Origin: Saposhnikovia divaricata | Lineage: Eukaryota; Streptophyta; Magnoliopsida; Apiales; Apiaceae | NCBI GenBank assembly: GCA_036435485.1 | Contig: CM071600.1 | Location: 65,655,546 to 65,719,545, forward strand | Length of the DNA stretch: 64,000 nucleotides | Direction: 5' to 3' | In this document: positions 11,167-21,191 of the stretch, in pieces | Layout of the letters: each line of letters opens with the position of its first letter | Numbering within the stretch: the first letter of the stretch is position 1 | Program-made: the position numbers and the translations under genes | The notes under the pieces: generated by a model | Told to the model about the DNA's origin: nothing | The model's database searches: none | The model's input: the letters and a program-made list of their open reading frames with translations, nothing else

Positions 11167-12321
11167 TCATCTGAGCCAAGGAGCATGTTGGCGGGTGAGT
11201 GTAATGATGAGGACATTTGCCTTTGCTGTTTCTTCACAAACTGCAGAAGAATTTGCAGAAGAGATAGAATCTTCCTTGTTGGTATGAACTTGAGCAATAA
11301 CCTTGTTTCCTGAAGCAGAATTTGACTGAGAAAACTTGTTAGCAGGTCTGTTCTTAGGTGGAAATCCAATTAAGTGATAACACCTCTCCCTTGTGTGATT
11401 AATACCATTACAATGAGTACACTGCAAATTGCCTTTCTTAGGAGGAAATCTAGTTTTAGATTCTGTGGTAAGGAATGACTTCTTTGAATCAGATTTAGAA
11501 AATCTGTTACCAGTGTAGGCTACATTCTTAGTCATCAAAACTGCTGATTCAGGAAAGTTCGAGATGGTTTGAGAGTAATTTCTCTGTCTCTCATCTTGTT
11601 GAAGTAACCCTAGTACTTGAGTGAGTTTAGGCATATGATTCATCATAAGCAACTGACCTCGAATATTCGTGAAATTTTCACTCAATCCCATTAGAAACTG
11701 TGTGACTTTCATAGTTTCTTCATATTGTTCAAGATCAACTTTAGCTTTGCAAGTACACAAACACGTACACTTAGGCACATTAGAAACACTTAGCAGATCA
11801 TCATAAAACTTCTTAAACTTTGTATAGTAAGCAGAGATAGTTAGTTTATCTTGAACTAACTCAGACAGTTCTTTCTTGATCTCAAACAATCTAGGTCCAT
11901 TATTCTGAGTAAATCTAGTATGAAGATCGTTCCAAATTTCAGAAGCAAGAGTTGTATACACAAGACTAGATCGAATTTCAGGAACAATAGAGTTTAACAT
12001 CCATGTGATGATCATATCATTGCAACGTTGCCACGGATCAAAGTAAGGAGAGTCAATACCTGGAACTTTGTATTTACCAATAACAAAACCTAGTTTGTTT
12101 TTGGCAGAGAGAGGTAGTGTCATCGAACGTTTCCACTCATTGTAGTTGTCACCAGTGAGAGAAGCAGTAACAAGTACCTGTCCTGGATGATCAGACGGAT
12201 GTAGATACAACGGATGACTCGATTCCAGTTGAATAACAGTGTTGAAATCAGCGTCAAAATCTGTTGAATCATCTTTAGATGTACCGATTTGCTCAGTTTC
12301 TTCTTGAGTTGTTATTGCCAT
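11167..12321 (-). pseudogene. Copia gag, 3'-truncated and running into flanking DNA
   Basis: The frame from the first ATG encodes 384 residues. A Copia-type gag domain is recognisable (HPLYLHPSDHPG, then DNYNEWKRSM), and a zinc knuckle CTHC-x4-H-x4-C lies near residue 300. The frame has no internal stop, but the last residues (from about VLIITLTRQHAP) are translated from the fold-back arm, not from gag. Protease and pol do not follow. A shortened nucleocapsid-like protein could be made, but no functional retroelement cycle could come from this locus. Confidence 0.85.
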
Positions 12322-12607
12322 TAACGTGTTCGATGAAATGTCAACACGAAACAATCAGAATCAACACTGTTTGTGTAAAGAAGAGATGTTCAATTATGAA
12401 CAAAACAATGTAAAATCGACAAGAATCGATAAAATCTGATCAAATCAACACAAAACAACTCCAATTGATAAAAGAACGATCAATTGATGATCGAACTAAC
12501 GAAAAATAGTGAATCGATGTCGAAAAGAACGAAAAAGATGATGAATCTTCGAAGAAACGTGATGAATCTACGAAGAAGATAAGTCGAAATTGATGAAGAT
12601 GCGGAAG

Positions 12608-12620
12608 TGCTCTGATACCA
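12608..12620 (-). other. Primer-binding site, minus strand
   Basis: On the minus strand this reads TGGTATCAGAGCA, directly beside the inverted LTR. It is the same initiator-Met tRNA site as in the first Copia element. Confidence 0.9.
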
Positions 12621-12827
12621 TATAGAAAACTAGAGTAATGAAGATGGAGGAAAAATGAATTTACATTTCATACTTGATAGTTTACAGAACTGAGAAGAAG
12701 AAGTATATATACAAACAAGACTAACTAACATTTTTGTAACAAACTTTGGCGCCTATTTGCTTATGTACAATTTACATAATTAACCCTAATACAATCATCT
12801 ATTTACAGTACTGTCCTTCTCCTCAAT
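12621..12827 (-). repeat. 5' LTR of rearranged Copia, minus orientation
   Basis: It is the reverse complement of 13682-13888 with no difference seen. Its outer edge (cctcaat on the + strand) is followed at once by pol sequence, gtattgaaattgcc. Confidence 0.92.
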
Positions 12828-13714
12828 GTATTGAAATTGCCAGGTCTGAGTCAGGGATCTATATTCATCAAAGGAAATATACTCTTAACATGCTTACTCA
12901 GGCTGGCTTACTTGCTACAAAACCAAGCAAAATTACAATGCCTACTCAACATAATCTTCATTATCAGTCAGGCACCACATTACCAGATGCCACTGCTTAT
13001 AGAAGATTAGTTGGTCAATTGATTTACTTGACAATTACAAGGCCAGAATTGTCTTACCCTGTTCATATCCTAAGTCAGTTTATGGCTCAACCTACAGATG
13101 AACACTGGTCTGCAGCAATTAAAGTTCTCAAGTATTTTAAAAATGCACCAGGTCAAGGTTTACTTCTTTCTGCTTCTAGTCCACTTAAATTGCAAGTTTT
13201 CTGTGATGCTGACTGGGCTTCTTGCCCAATGACTAGAAGATCAGTATCAGGTTTCTGTGTTATGCTTGGCAACTCTCTACTATCTTGGAAATGCAAGAAA
13301 CAAAATATTGTTGTCAGGTCTTCAGCAGAGGCTGAATATCGTTCTACGGCAAATGCTCTTTGTGAAGTTAAATGGATTTTCAACTTGTTGTCTGAATTAC
13401 ATTTTACAGTTCCTACTCCTATTAAGCTTCATTGTGACAATACTTCTGCTATTAGCATTGCTGAAAATCCAGTCCTCCATGAGAGAACTAAGCATATAGA
13501 GTTGGATTGTCATCTGGTTCGAGATCATGTCAAGTCTGGTTTTATTCTTCCTACATATATGTCTACAAAACTACAACCAGCAGACCTGTTTACCAAACCA
13601 TTGTCAGCAGCTCGGACATCTGTTTTACTCTCCAAATTAGGAGCATTGAACATATTCACTCCTCCAAATTTGAGGGGGGATATTGAGGAGAAGGACAGTA
13701 CTGTAAATAGATGA
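12828..13714 (+). pseudogene. Copia pol fragment: end of RT plus RNase H
   Basis: The open frame actually begins at 12746 inside the inverted LTR and becomes pol sequence at IEIARSESGIYIHQRKYTL, just after where KYFLG would stand in an intact reverse transcriptase. The YVDD motif is lost. RNase H is complete by eye: FCDADWASC, the SSAEAEYR signature, CDNTSAI and ERTKHIELDCH. It ends by reading through the polypurine tract into the LTR, like the first Copia element. About 295 residues are pol-derived with no internal stop. Confidence 0.88.
13670..13680 (+). other. Polypurine tract of rearranged Copia
   Basis: TTGAGGGGGGA directly before the + strand LTR, the same sequence as in the first Copia element. 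Confidence 0.85.
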
Positions 13715-13888
13715 TTGTATTAGGGTTAATTATGTAAATTGTACATAAGCAAATAGGCGCCAAAGTTTGTTACAAAAATGTTAGTTAGTCTTGTTTGTAT
13801 ATATACTTCTTCTTCTCAGTTCTGTAAACTATCAAGTATGAAATGTAAATTCATTTTTCCTCCATCTTCATTACTCTAGTTTTCTATA
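13681..13888 (+). repeat. 3' LTR of rearranged Copia
   Basis: It begins TATTGAGGAG and ends TTTTCTATA, so neither end has the usual TG...CA. The right-hand part of the fold-back arm follows immediately (agtttagac). Confidence 0.9.
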
Positions 13889-13960
13889 AGTTTAGACAAA
13901 ACAATAATTAGGGTGTGCATCTATAAATTTAGTGTATACATCAATCAACACCCTTTAAAT

Positions 13961-14456
13961 AAAGTGACAACTATGTAAGTTAAACAATACATTAATATCT
14001 GAAATAGCAAATTTTTCTATGATGTTCGATTTGGACTATTCAAGTACGCAGTTGAGTAGACATGAAAAGGAAAAGGGTACGTGGTACTATTTCCAGTCAC
14101 TTATAGCTAATTATCAGTGCCTTTTGCAAGATAAAGATTATGCATTCAGGTGACATCAATATGCATGATGATCCCACAAAAGGTGTTCTATCAATAAAAA
14201 GTTCAAACACTAAAATCATTATGTGTCAGTTAACTTACGAGACGTGTAGAGATCGATATTCAAAAGGGATTGTGGATATACAGGTGATCTCATCAAGTGG
14301 ATGGATATACTTGGGTCATTTTATAGTACAAATGGCTTCATCCATATCTCTTCTGCAAATGCCTTATCATTCATACCTGCAACTAGTATATATGATTCTT
14401 TGTTAAGATTAACAAAATTAAAATTATGATGGATATCAGCCATCCTCACACACGTA
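13961..14456. other. Spacer, no gene recognised
   Basis: An 88-codon frame at 14140-14406 has no recognisable motif or splice context and is probably chance. Confidence 0.4.
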
Positions 14457-14628
14457 ATGGCGCGGACGCAGGCCGTCGGGGCAAAAAAATTTGGGAGGGG
14501 CCAAATCTTAAAAAAAAAATTACATGGTAAAATTTCTTTAAAAAAATACATATTAAATTTTGGCAATTTTTTAGAATGGGGGACCAAGGCCATATATGGT
14601 CTTACATTGGGTCCGCCCCTGCATAATG
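14457..14628. repeat. Dispersed GC-ended repeat
   Basis: An AT-rich centre sits between GC-rich ends that are roughly inverted: gcgcggacgcaggc on the left, and the right end read backwards gives ggggcggacccaat. This kind of GGGCGGACCCA-ended dispersed repeat is common in plant genomes. No TSD was identified. Confidence 0.4.
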
Positions 14629-14878
14629 GTAACGGAACGGCTCTCTCCGTTCCAAACATAAATTTCTTTTTAAAAAATATTAATAAAATAATACATTTCT
14701 TTTTATATCCATTACAAATATATTGATACTTTATATTACTGGTCTTCCTTAAGAAAAAAATTCTATTAAATTATATTACTATTGTGAGATGGAGGGAATA
14801 TGATTTCAAAAGAGCCGGGTCTAAAATTATTTTTTGTTAATATCAAAAGTCAATAAAAGTTTAAACTTAGCATGAAAT

Positions 14879-15109
14879 TAGAGATAACAAAAAAATTCGA
14901 TCCGATGGATACCCGATCTATTCTGATCCGATTGGATTTTATCGAAACCAAAATTTCGGATTTGAATATGGATATGAATTTGAATTTATTTTTTAAACAC
15001 GAAAGAGCTTAGATTTGGATTTGGATATTAGGCATTCCAATTCGAACCCGACCCGAAATTCAAAACCCGATCCAAACCCGAAATCTGAAAAAAAATCCAA
15101 TATTATATT

Positions 15110-15154
<45 letters not shown>

Positions 15155-15599
15155 TTTTTCTAATTTTCAATTTATCCTTTTGTTTTTAATAATAATAGGA
15201 TTTTAATTACGTATATTATTTATCATCGATGACGGATATGTTCATAACCCAATATCTTGTTGTATTGACTAAAATTGTTACGGGCTCCATCTTTTCCTGA
15301 TTCTTATTCTAATATCTTATATTTTCAATTTGAAAAAGTAAGATTTTAAAGTTCGAGTTTTATTAGTAATTCTTGACAATTAGTACTGTCTTTGATTTAT
15401 AAACCTAAATTTTTTTGTTTAAAACTAATGTTCCATGAATTTTAAGTTTAATGTAAATTTTTAAGAGTTTCAAAATTCAGGTTTGGATAAACCCGAATCT
15501 GATCCGAATTCCGATGAATTGGATTCGGATTTGGTTTTAAAATCCAGTTGGATTTGGATTTGGACACTTCACAAATCAAATGACCCATTGTCATCCCTA
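14879..15599. mobile_element. Non-autonomous hAT element
   Basis: Ends are inverted: the left reads TAGAGATAACAAA and the right end read backwards TAGGGATGACAAT. A perfect 8-bp duplication, CATGAAAT, flanks it at 14871-14878 and 15600-15607, which is the hAT signature. The 721-bp interior is AT-rich with many variants of gatccgaatccaaatccg. It contains a (GT)n(AT)n run at about 15109-15148 and has no transposase. Confidence 0.88.
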
Positions 15600-15736
15600 C
15601 ATGAAATCAATTAAGTGACTATTAAAGAAATTTTGTTTTTAGAATTGTGGATGAAAAGTGCACAATGGAGAAAAGTGCTCCAAATTTAGGAAAAAAAAAA
15701 GGTCCTATAAAATGTAAATTGGTGAGAAGTACATTA

Positions 15737-15995
15737 CTCCATCTGTCTCTTAAAACTTTTCCTGTTTACTTTTATCACGTTTGCCAACGCACACTTTTGA
15801 TCGTTAATATCTTTAATTTCGTATTAGTTTTAAATATAAAAACTTCACTGTATTAAAGTACTCATAAATATGAATCCAACAAGATCACTCATGACTATAT
15901 TTGGACTTGTAGATTAGACGTAAATTAGTAATTTGTCTCATGTTATGAACAGTCCCGACATATTAAACGAGAAAAGAATTGTGATACGGAGGGAG
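15737..15995. mobile_element. Stowaway MITE (Tc1/mariner)
   Basis: The right end read backwards is CTCCCTCCGTATCAC and the left end is CTCCATCTGTCTCTTAAAA. TA dinucleotides flank it at 15735-15736 and 15996-15997. 259 bp, AT-rich, non-coding. Confidence 0.85.
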
Positions 15996-16217
15996 TAACA
16001 TTTAAAAATGATGAAAAGTATACTGTGTAAGGCTGTAAAAGAAGTAGGGAGAGGTGATGTTCTGTTCACGTAAAGTTAGAATTACTTATATTTTAAGTAA
16101 ATTTGTTTTATTACTTGATTATTTTTTATCATTTATTATTTTTATAAAATCTTAACAAAAATAGATTGTGCGCTGTTTGAACAGCAAGATGACCGGTAAA
16201 TGTGAACAACATCAGCA

Positions 16218-16862
16218 CATATACAGTAAAACCTTTATAAATTAATAAAAATGAGACTGGAGAATTTTATCTCCCAATTATATTAATTTAAATAGATATT
16301 AATTAATCGATTAATTAATAATCATTAATTTATAAAGAATTTTTGACATCAAAGAAAATTTATTTCCAATTATATACATTTAAATAGAATGAATTGTACA
16401 ATTTATGTTTTATACTTAATTCAATATACATTGTTTTACAAATTCAATGAGTATTAACGAGATTCAAAGTAAGATTCATGTATATTTAGATAATATCAAA
16501 AGTAAAACAACATTTTTGAAACCTTTTGCAAGCACCAAAACATTAAAAATATTGATTATTAACTTTTTAATACTTTACGCATTCGAATTTTTCGATGCAA
16601 CAAAGAGGATTAAGGATGAGTTTCATATATATCCAAATTTTAAGAATCCTAGAGTCACAATTTATAAAAAGGTAATACATATATTTTTATGATTATAAAG
16701 AAATTATTAATTTATAATATTATTGGGACCATATATTTATATAGAATTTTTCAAAAATATTGTTATCTTATCAAAATTAATCATTTTTTTAACTGACCCA
16801 AGTTGGGACCGGATTTTTTTTTTAATTTAGATAAATTATTAATTTATCGAGTATTTTACGTA
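16218..16862. repeat. Probable TIR element, family uncertain
   Basis: The left end (acagtaaaacctttataaat) and the right end read backwards (acgtaaaatactcgataaat) are similar, and both lead into taattaatt-rich sequence. The words gggaccgg and gagactgg occur near both ends. This resembles a widespread plant family beginning ACAGTAAAACCTCTATAAAT. No clear TSD; an 81-codon frame inside has no recognisable motif. Confidence 0.45.
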
Positions 16863-17165
16863 GTTGCATATATTGTCTATAAGTTTGTATTTGAGTTAAG
16901 ATATGTCTAATTGCAAATGCACCAATGTGGATCCTTGCACATATATGTTTAGCTAATATTGATCTGGATGAACATATATGTAATTGCACATATATGTTCA
17001 CCTAATATTGATCCGGTAAACATATATGTAGTTGCATATACTGTCTAAAAGCATATTGATCCGATAAACATATATGTAGTTGATATACTGTCTATAAGTT
17101 GGTATTGAGTTAAGATAGGTTTAATTGCATCAACGTGGATCCTTGTACATATATATTTATCTCGC
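16863..17165. repeat. Diverged tandem repeat, about 215-bp unit
   Basis: The block at 16863-16970 (gttgcatatattgtctataa, then the gtggatccttgcacatatat part) recurs at 17071-17160. Shorter repeats of gatccggtaaacatatatgt lie between. Confidence 0.65.
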
Positions 17166-17167
17166 CA

Positions 17168-17256
17168 ATAAAGGGTTGATGCAGTGGTTGAGGTCTTGGC
17201 TTCTCTAAGAGAGGTCAAGAGTTTGACTTCTCGTGGGTGCGTGTGTTCAACTATCA
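17168..17256 (+). mobile_element. SINE 5' fragment
   Basis: A-box (tgatgcagtggttgag) and B-box (aagagtttgacttctc) match the head of the SINE at 17891 in order and spacing. The 3' body is missing and an (AAT)n run replaces it. Confidence 0.65.
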
Positions 17257-17257
17257 A

Positions 17258-17320
<63 letters not shown>
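17257..17320. repeat. (AAT)n microsatellite
   Basis: About 21 AAT units directly after the SINE head, possibly grown from its original tail. Confidence 0.95.
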
Positions 17321-17870
17321 TGATCCGGATGAACAGGGCAGGATAAGAATTACGTAAATGTTTGCCCGAGTTTTGTCCGGTGAATAGAAGTTTGTCCAAT
17401 TCAATCCATAATCCCCATATCCTTAATCCAGTGACTTCTAGTAATAATTTACAAGTGGATCATAGTATCTGCACTGGGTCCAACTTAAATATTCTAACAC
17501 ATCCAAGCGTAAAATTTTACATGCACTTTCTTGATAAAAAATTTCGAATGAGGGGCATAAAAAGCTCCCTCTATATTGCGCTTGCGCCCGATGATACAAA
17601 AAGAAAAGGTGAACAGTTCAACTTGTCCCCAGAAATAATTGATCAGTTAATGAATACACCAACATTTCAGTAAATAAATTTGAGAGATTCGTAGTTTCTC
17701 ACAACCTCAATAAATAAGCAAAATTCTCTAACATATTTTTTTTAATTTCCGGGGACTATAGAACTTTCTTTATTTGTCCATGTCCTACAATTATCAGTTT
17801 TTGTGCTTAAAGAAGCACGTCCCTACATGCCAATAACGCAACCAATCTCACAAATTAAAATAATTTGGGA
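17321..17870. other. Spacer with an unrecognised 103-codon frame
   Basis: The frame at 17362-17673 has no family signature, no splice context and no nearby promoter, so it is not called a gene. Confidence 0.35.
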
Positions 17871-17890
17871 GATTGCTGTGTGAGATTACG

Positions 17891-18139
17891 CCAACAACAT
17901 GCTGGTGCAGTGGTTGAGTCACTGGCCTCCTTTGAAGGAGGTCAGGGATTCGACTTCTGTGTGTGCGTGAGTTTCCCAGTTTGTATTAGGTTTCCTTTTT
18001 GTATTTGTAATTCTGTATTAGGCCGGGGGTCCTTCGGAAACAGCCACCCTATTGTATAGGGGCATAGTATGCGTACATTTACCCTCCTCAGACACCACTT
18101 TGAGTGGTATTATAACCGGGTAGGTTTCGTTTCGTTTTT
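17891..18139 (+). mobile_element. Au-type SINE
   Basis: The A-box (tggtgcagtggttgag) and B-box (agggattcgacttct) are followed by the body typical of Au SINEs: ggtccttcggaaacagcc, a tgcgtacatttaccctcc stretch and ttataaccgggtagg, then a T-rich tail. An imperfect 19-bp duplication flanks it at 17872-17890 and 18140-18158 with three mismatches, so the insertion is older than the SINE at 214. Confidence 0.83.
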
Positions 18140-18221
18140 ATTGCTGAGTGAAATTATGTGCAAAGTGATCATATAAACTCAATACCCCCACATGCCCTAC
18201 CGTTTTAGGCTCTACTTGTCT

Positions 18222-18911
18222 TTTTTTTTTTTGATGAAAGGTGATAATTCAATACATAAAAGCCATACGGCATCTACAAGGATGATCGAATCGATCAAAC
18301 ATAGAATAGGATGACAAGCTCGTCTTCATAATCAAAATGAGACAAATAAGCAAATGTCTGAAAAAAATGATATGTCTATAGATACTCGCTCTACGCTCCA
18401 TATCTTCGCCAAAATCCGTTTGAGCTAACGACCACAAATGAAGTTCCGACCAAGCTCTTATCGTTGAATCCGAACCAACTCTCACAAAAGAAGGAGAGAA
18501 ATCCACACCTCTCACCAAGGAGAGAAAAACCACACCTCTTACCAAGGAGAGTAATCAAATTGAACTTACAAAATTTGAAATTACACAACAAATCAAACTA
18601 AAACAAGTCTTAGATCTAGAAAACGGAACCTCGAAAACTAGAGAAACCAGACCCCTCTTGAGACCGAAGATCCACCAAGAATTTGGGAAGAAACCAAGGA
18701 TCCACCACAAATCGGAAAAGAAAAATCCGAAAACTCCGAGGATTCAGATCTAAGCATAAGGAGAACTAATTATTGAAGAAAACAAGAATAAAAAGCAAGA
18801 AAATTGGACCTCCGGTCGATGGCTATCGTAGGAGGAAAATGAAGACACAGAGGCGGTTGTTAGAGGAGAGAGAAGAGAGAGAGTTTTACTTTGTCAGGAT
18901 TGATTCAACTC
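18222..18911 (-). mobile_element. 690-bp poly(A) retroposon of unknown type
   Basis: A perfect 14-bp duplication, GGCTCTACTTGTCT, lies at 18208-18221 and 18912-18925. The element reads on the minus strand and ends in about 11 A residues (the T run at 18222-18232), so it arose by LINE-type reverse transcription. The 5' part is CT-rich (tctctctcttctctctcc). A roughly 27-bp unit containing gagaggtgtggatttctctc is repeated about twice near 18495-18555. Two overlapping frames of 66 and 98 codons have no recognised domain. It may be a processed non-coding transcript or a non-autonomous LINE derivative. Confidence 0.8.
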
Positions 18912-19019
18912 GGCTCTACTTGTCTAGTGCTTAACAAAGTTTACATTATGGATGGATATGCTTGCCAAAATTATAAATAAATGATAAAGAAAAATAGAAC
19001 TTGGGGGACGAGGGTGATG

Positions 19020-19515
19020 GAATAACTAAACGTTGTAATTCGAATTTGAACCGAATCGAACCCGATAGCTAATAAACGAGTTTGATCGAATATTTTTAAA
19101 CGAGTCGAGCCATCTGTTTAACTTGAACAAGTTCAAATTTTCAATCGAACTCGACTTGTTTAATTAACAAGTCGAGTTGAGTTTATTCACGAGTTAATCG
19201 AGATGAGTTTAAACAAGTCAAGCTGAGTATACTCATGTGCTCATCAATTTGAAAATTTAATTTTTAAATAATAAATACAAAATTTGATAATAAATTAATG
19301 TGATTTTAAATGAGTTCGGGTTCGAGCTCGAACTCGAGCCGAGTTTTAGAGTTTTAACCCGAGTTTAATCGGGTTCGACACATACTCAACTTGATTCGGT
19401 TAACTAAACGAGCTCAGTCTTCTATTCGAGCTAGGTTCGCATACGAGTTCGAGCCGAGCAGACAAGGATAACTGAATTCGAGCTCGAGCTGCTCGGCACA
19501 AATTAGAGCTCTACA
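19020..19515. repeat. Dispersed repeat rich in GAGCTCGAGC words
   Basis: A dense set of overlapping cgagctcgagc, aacgagtcgag and gggttcgag words in both orientations. This is typical of the interior of plant hAT-like MITEs that end in gctcggctcgttta-like sequence. Exact ends and TSD were not resolved. Confidence 0.5.
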
Positions 19516-20289
19516 TCACCAAGTTAGTAAGACTTGTCTTTTGTTGATCCAAGGTCCTTGGTTCCATATCATGGGATAGCAAAAACTAATACGTGCATAT
19601 AATATGTAAATTGTACGTAATTATCATCTCTACTGATAAACTTAAAAGTTGGGACAGACTGCATATAATACATATACTGGTATTTGCAGATTAATGCATA
19701 AAACAGAGACCTTGTGGGAACTTCCAGCAGCGAATCCTTGTGTGTACTGCTGCTGGTAGGGATATCGCCCAAATCTGTAAATTTACAATAGATGGTGCAA
19801 GTAATTAGTGCATGTCCTCCAAGTTTCAGATTCTATTCAATCATTGAGTCATTGATGATCAACATTGTCTATGTGGTATGGATAATTGAATTTGGCAGAC
19901 AGATGAGGTCCATGTAGGGGGTCATGATCCAGATTCCAGAGTGCTTTTTTGATTTTCTATTGTTGACACCCGAAGAATCTTTGTCCTTGTTTCATGATAA
20001 TCTTTAATACTCTTTCTAGCTAGAGGGGTGACGTTATTGTCAACTCAAACATAACATTTATCTGGTTTTAGTTTTTGAATATCTACACTTTATTTAAGAT
20101 ATTACCAAAACAAAAAAACAAGAAACACTGTAATTGTAATACAGTTTGTAAACTAGTGTATCCAACGCTTCTCTGATATAGAACCTACAATTTAATATTT
20201 GAATACCAAATAATATACAAGCAGTCAAGCATATTTTATATATCTTATGATAGTAAGAAAATAAAAGACGCGTGTTTGGTAATTGGTAG
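19516..20289. other. Spacer, no gene recognised
   Basis: Only short frames without motifs. A small hairpin is formed by cagcagcgaatccttgtgtg and the nearby actgctgctgg (19728-19757). Confidence 0.4.
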
Positions 20290-20560
20290 ACATAAATATT
20301 GGTTATAGCAGAATAAGGAAGCTATTTCAGGGGAAAAAACAGAAGAAAAGAAGTTCATACGAATTTAAACTATAACTAACAGGAAGAATAACAGATATAG
20401 TTCTTACGACATCTTTTCTGGACTGGGACTTGCAATACGACTGAAGGCAGTTTATATCCACTTTTACTAGTCTATTTAAGTTTTACTAGTCTGGTTTTGC
20501 CTTCAATCTGATATGCTCTGAAGACTGTCATTACGGTAAATGCCTAAAACTGTAGAGATA
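20290..20560 (-). pseudogene. Relic copy of the last exon of the SUB1-like gene
   Basis: 20385-20470 matches 21218-21300, part of the last coding exon of the gene next to it: cagatatagttcttacgac, cttttctggact and gtttatatccactttt all have near-identical partners. A less similar flank (20310-20380) matches the gene's 3' end at 21140-21190. The frame is broken and the rest of the exon is missing. Sequence at 20585-20720 also resembles the gene's first intron near 36300-36430, so several pieces of the locus were duplicated here. Confidence 0.7.
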
Positions 20561-20863
20561 GTACTGTGGATGAACATCTCTAAACTCCATGTTAATATTT
20601 AACATCTAGCACAGACACGAGTCATTAACATATTATTTATGTAACTTAACTGTTCAAACTAACATAAAAAGGAGTGGTCGACTACATATAATTGAACAGA
20701 TACCACATCGTGAAACCATTTTTACTTGATTAATAGGTGTATTTCTATAAGGCTGACGAACACTGAGCTAGAACAGTATGATGTGCACAAACAATATCGT
20801 TGCGAGGGGATGCTATTCGCCAAACTAGTGTATAAGTACAAAAAACCAAACCAAACATTTAAC

Positions 20864-20960
20864 ATATTCAATTCGTAAATAGGGTGTAGGGAGGTACTCG
20901 AGATATATGCAAAAATTATTCCTGCTCCTAAATCTTACATCAATCTCTACTCAACAGGTT
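20864..20960 (-). repeat. SINE body remnant
   Basis: A decayed minus-strand match to the 3' body of Au-type SINEs (gtaaatagggtgtagggagg, then tatgcaaaaattattcctgc). A better-kept relative is at 23790. Confidence 0.4.
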
Positions 20961-21191
20961 AGCTACTCCAGGTGTGACGACAATAACTGTAGGCAAGAAA
21001 TCCATTTTTTCGCACTGACTACTCAAATTAGAGAATTTTCTTCTTACAATCCATCGTTTCTTATTAATTAAAAAAATTATATTTTCTGATTTTTATTTAA
21101 TTATAAAGTACCTGGTATCAAATATTGGTCGATTAATCGGTTAAAAAGGGAGCAAAAATTAGAGGAAAAGAAATTTGTAGGAATCTGGCCA

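Larger units (their letters stand above)
11215..13888. mobile_element. Rearranged Copia element with LTRs facing opposite ways
   Basis: Reading leftward on the minus strand from 12827 come an LTR, the Met-tRNA primer site and gag. Reading rightward on the plus strand from 12828 come the end of reverse transcriptase, RNase H, the polypurine tract and a second LTR. The two 207-208-bp LTRs are identical by eye except for the terminal base. Protease, integrase and most of the reverse transcriptase are missing. The 5' half has been inverted, and the joint falls at the outer edge of the 5' LTR, which abuts pol sequence. The far end of gag joins the fold-back arm directly, with no LTR there. Confidence 0.85.
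10288..13960. mobile_element. Fold-back (long-TIR) element split by a Copia insertion
   Basis: The left arm runs 10288-10759, the loop 10760-10813, and the right arm 10814-11214 then 13889-13960. The end of the left arm (ggtgctgatatatacacacc, then the stretch around ttatagatgcacatcc) has its reverse complement only beyond the retroelement, at 13891-13957. The interrupted arms make one inverted repeat of roughly 470 bp per side. No convincing flanking duplication was found; tttaataaag at 10269-10280 and tttaaataaag at 13954-13964 is a weak candidate. The superfamily is uncertain; a MULE-like or hairpin MITE is possible. No transposase frame. Confidence 0.75.
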
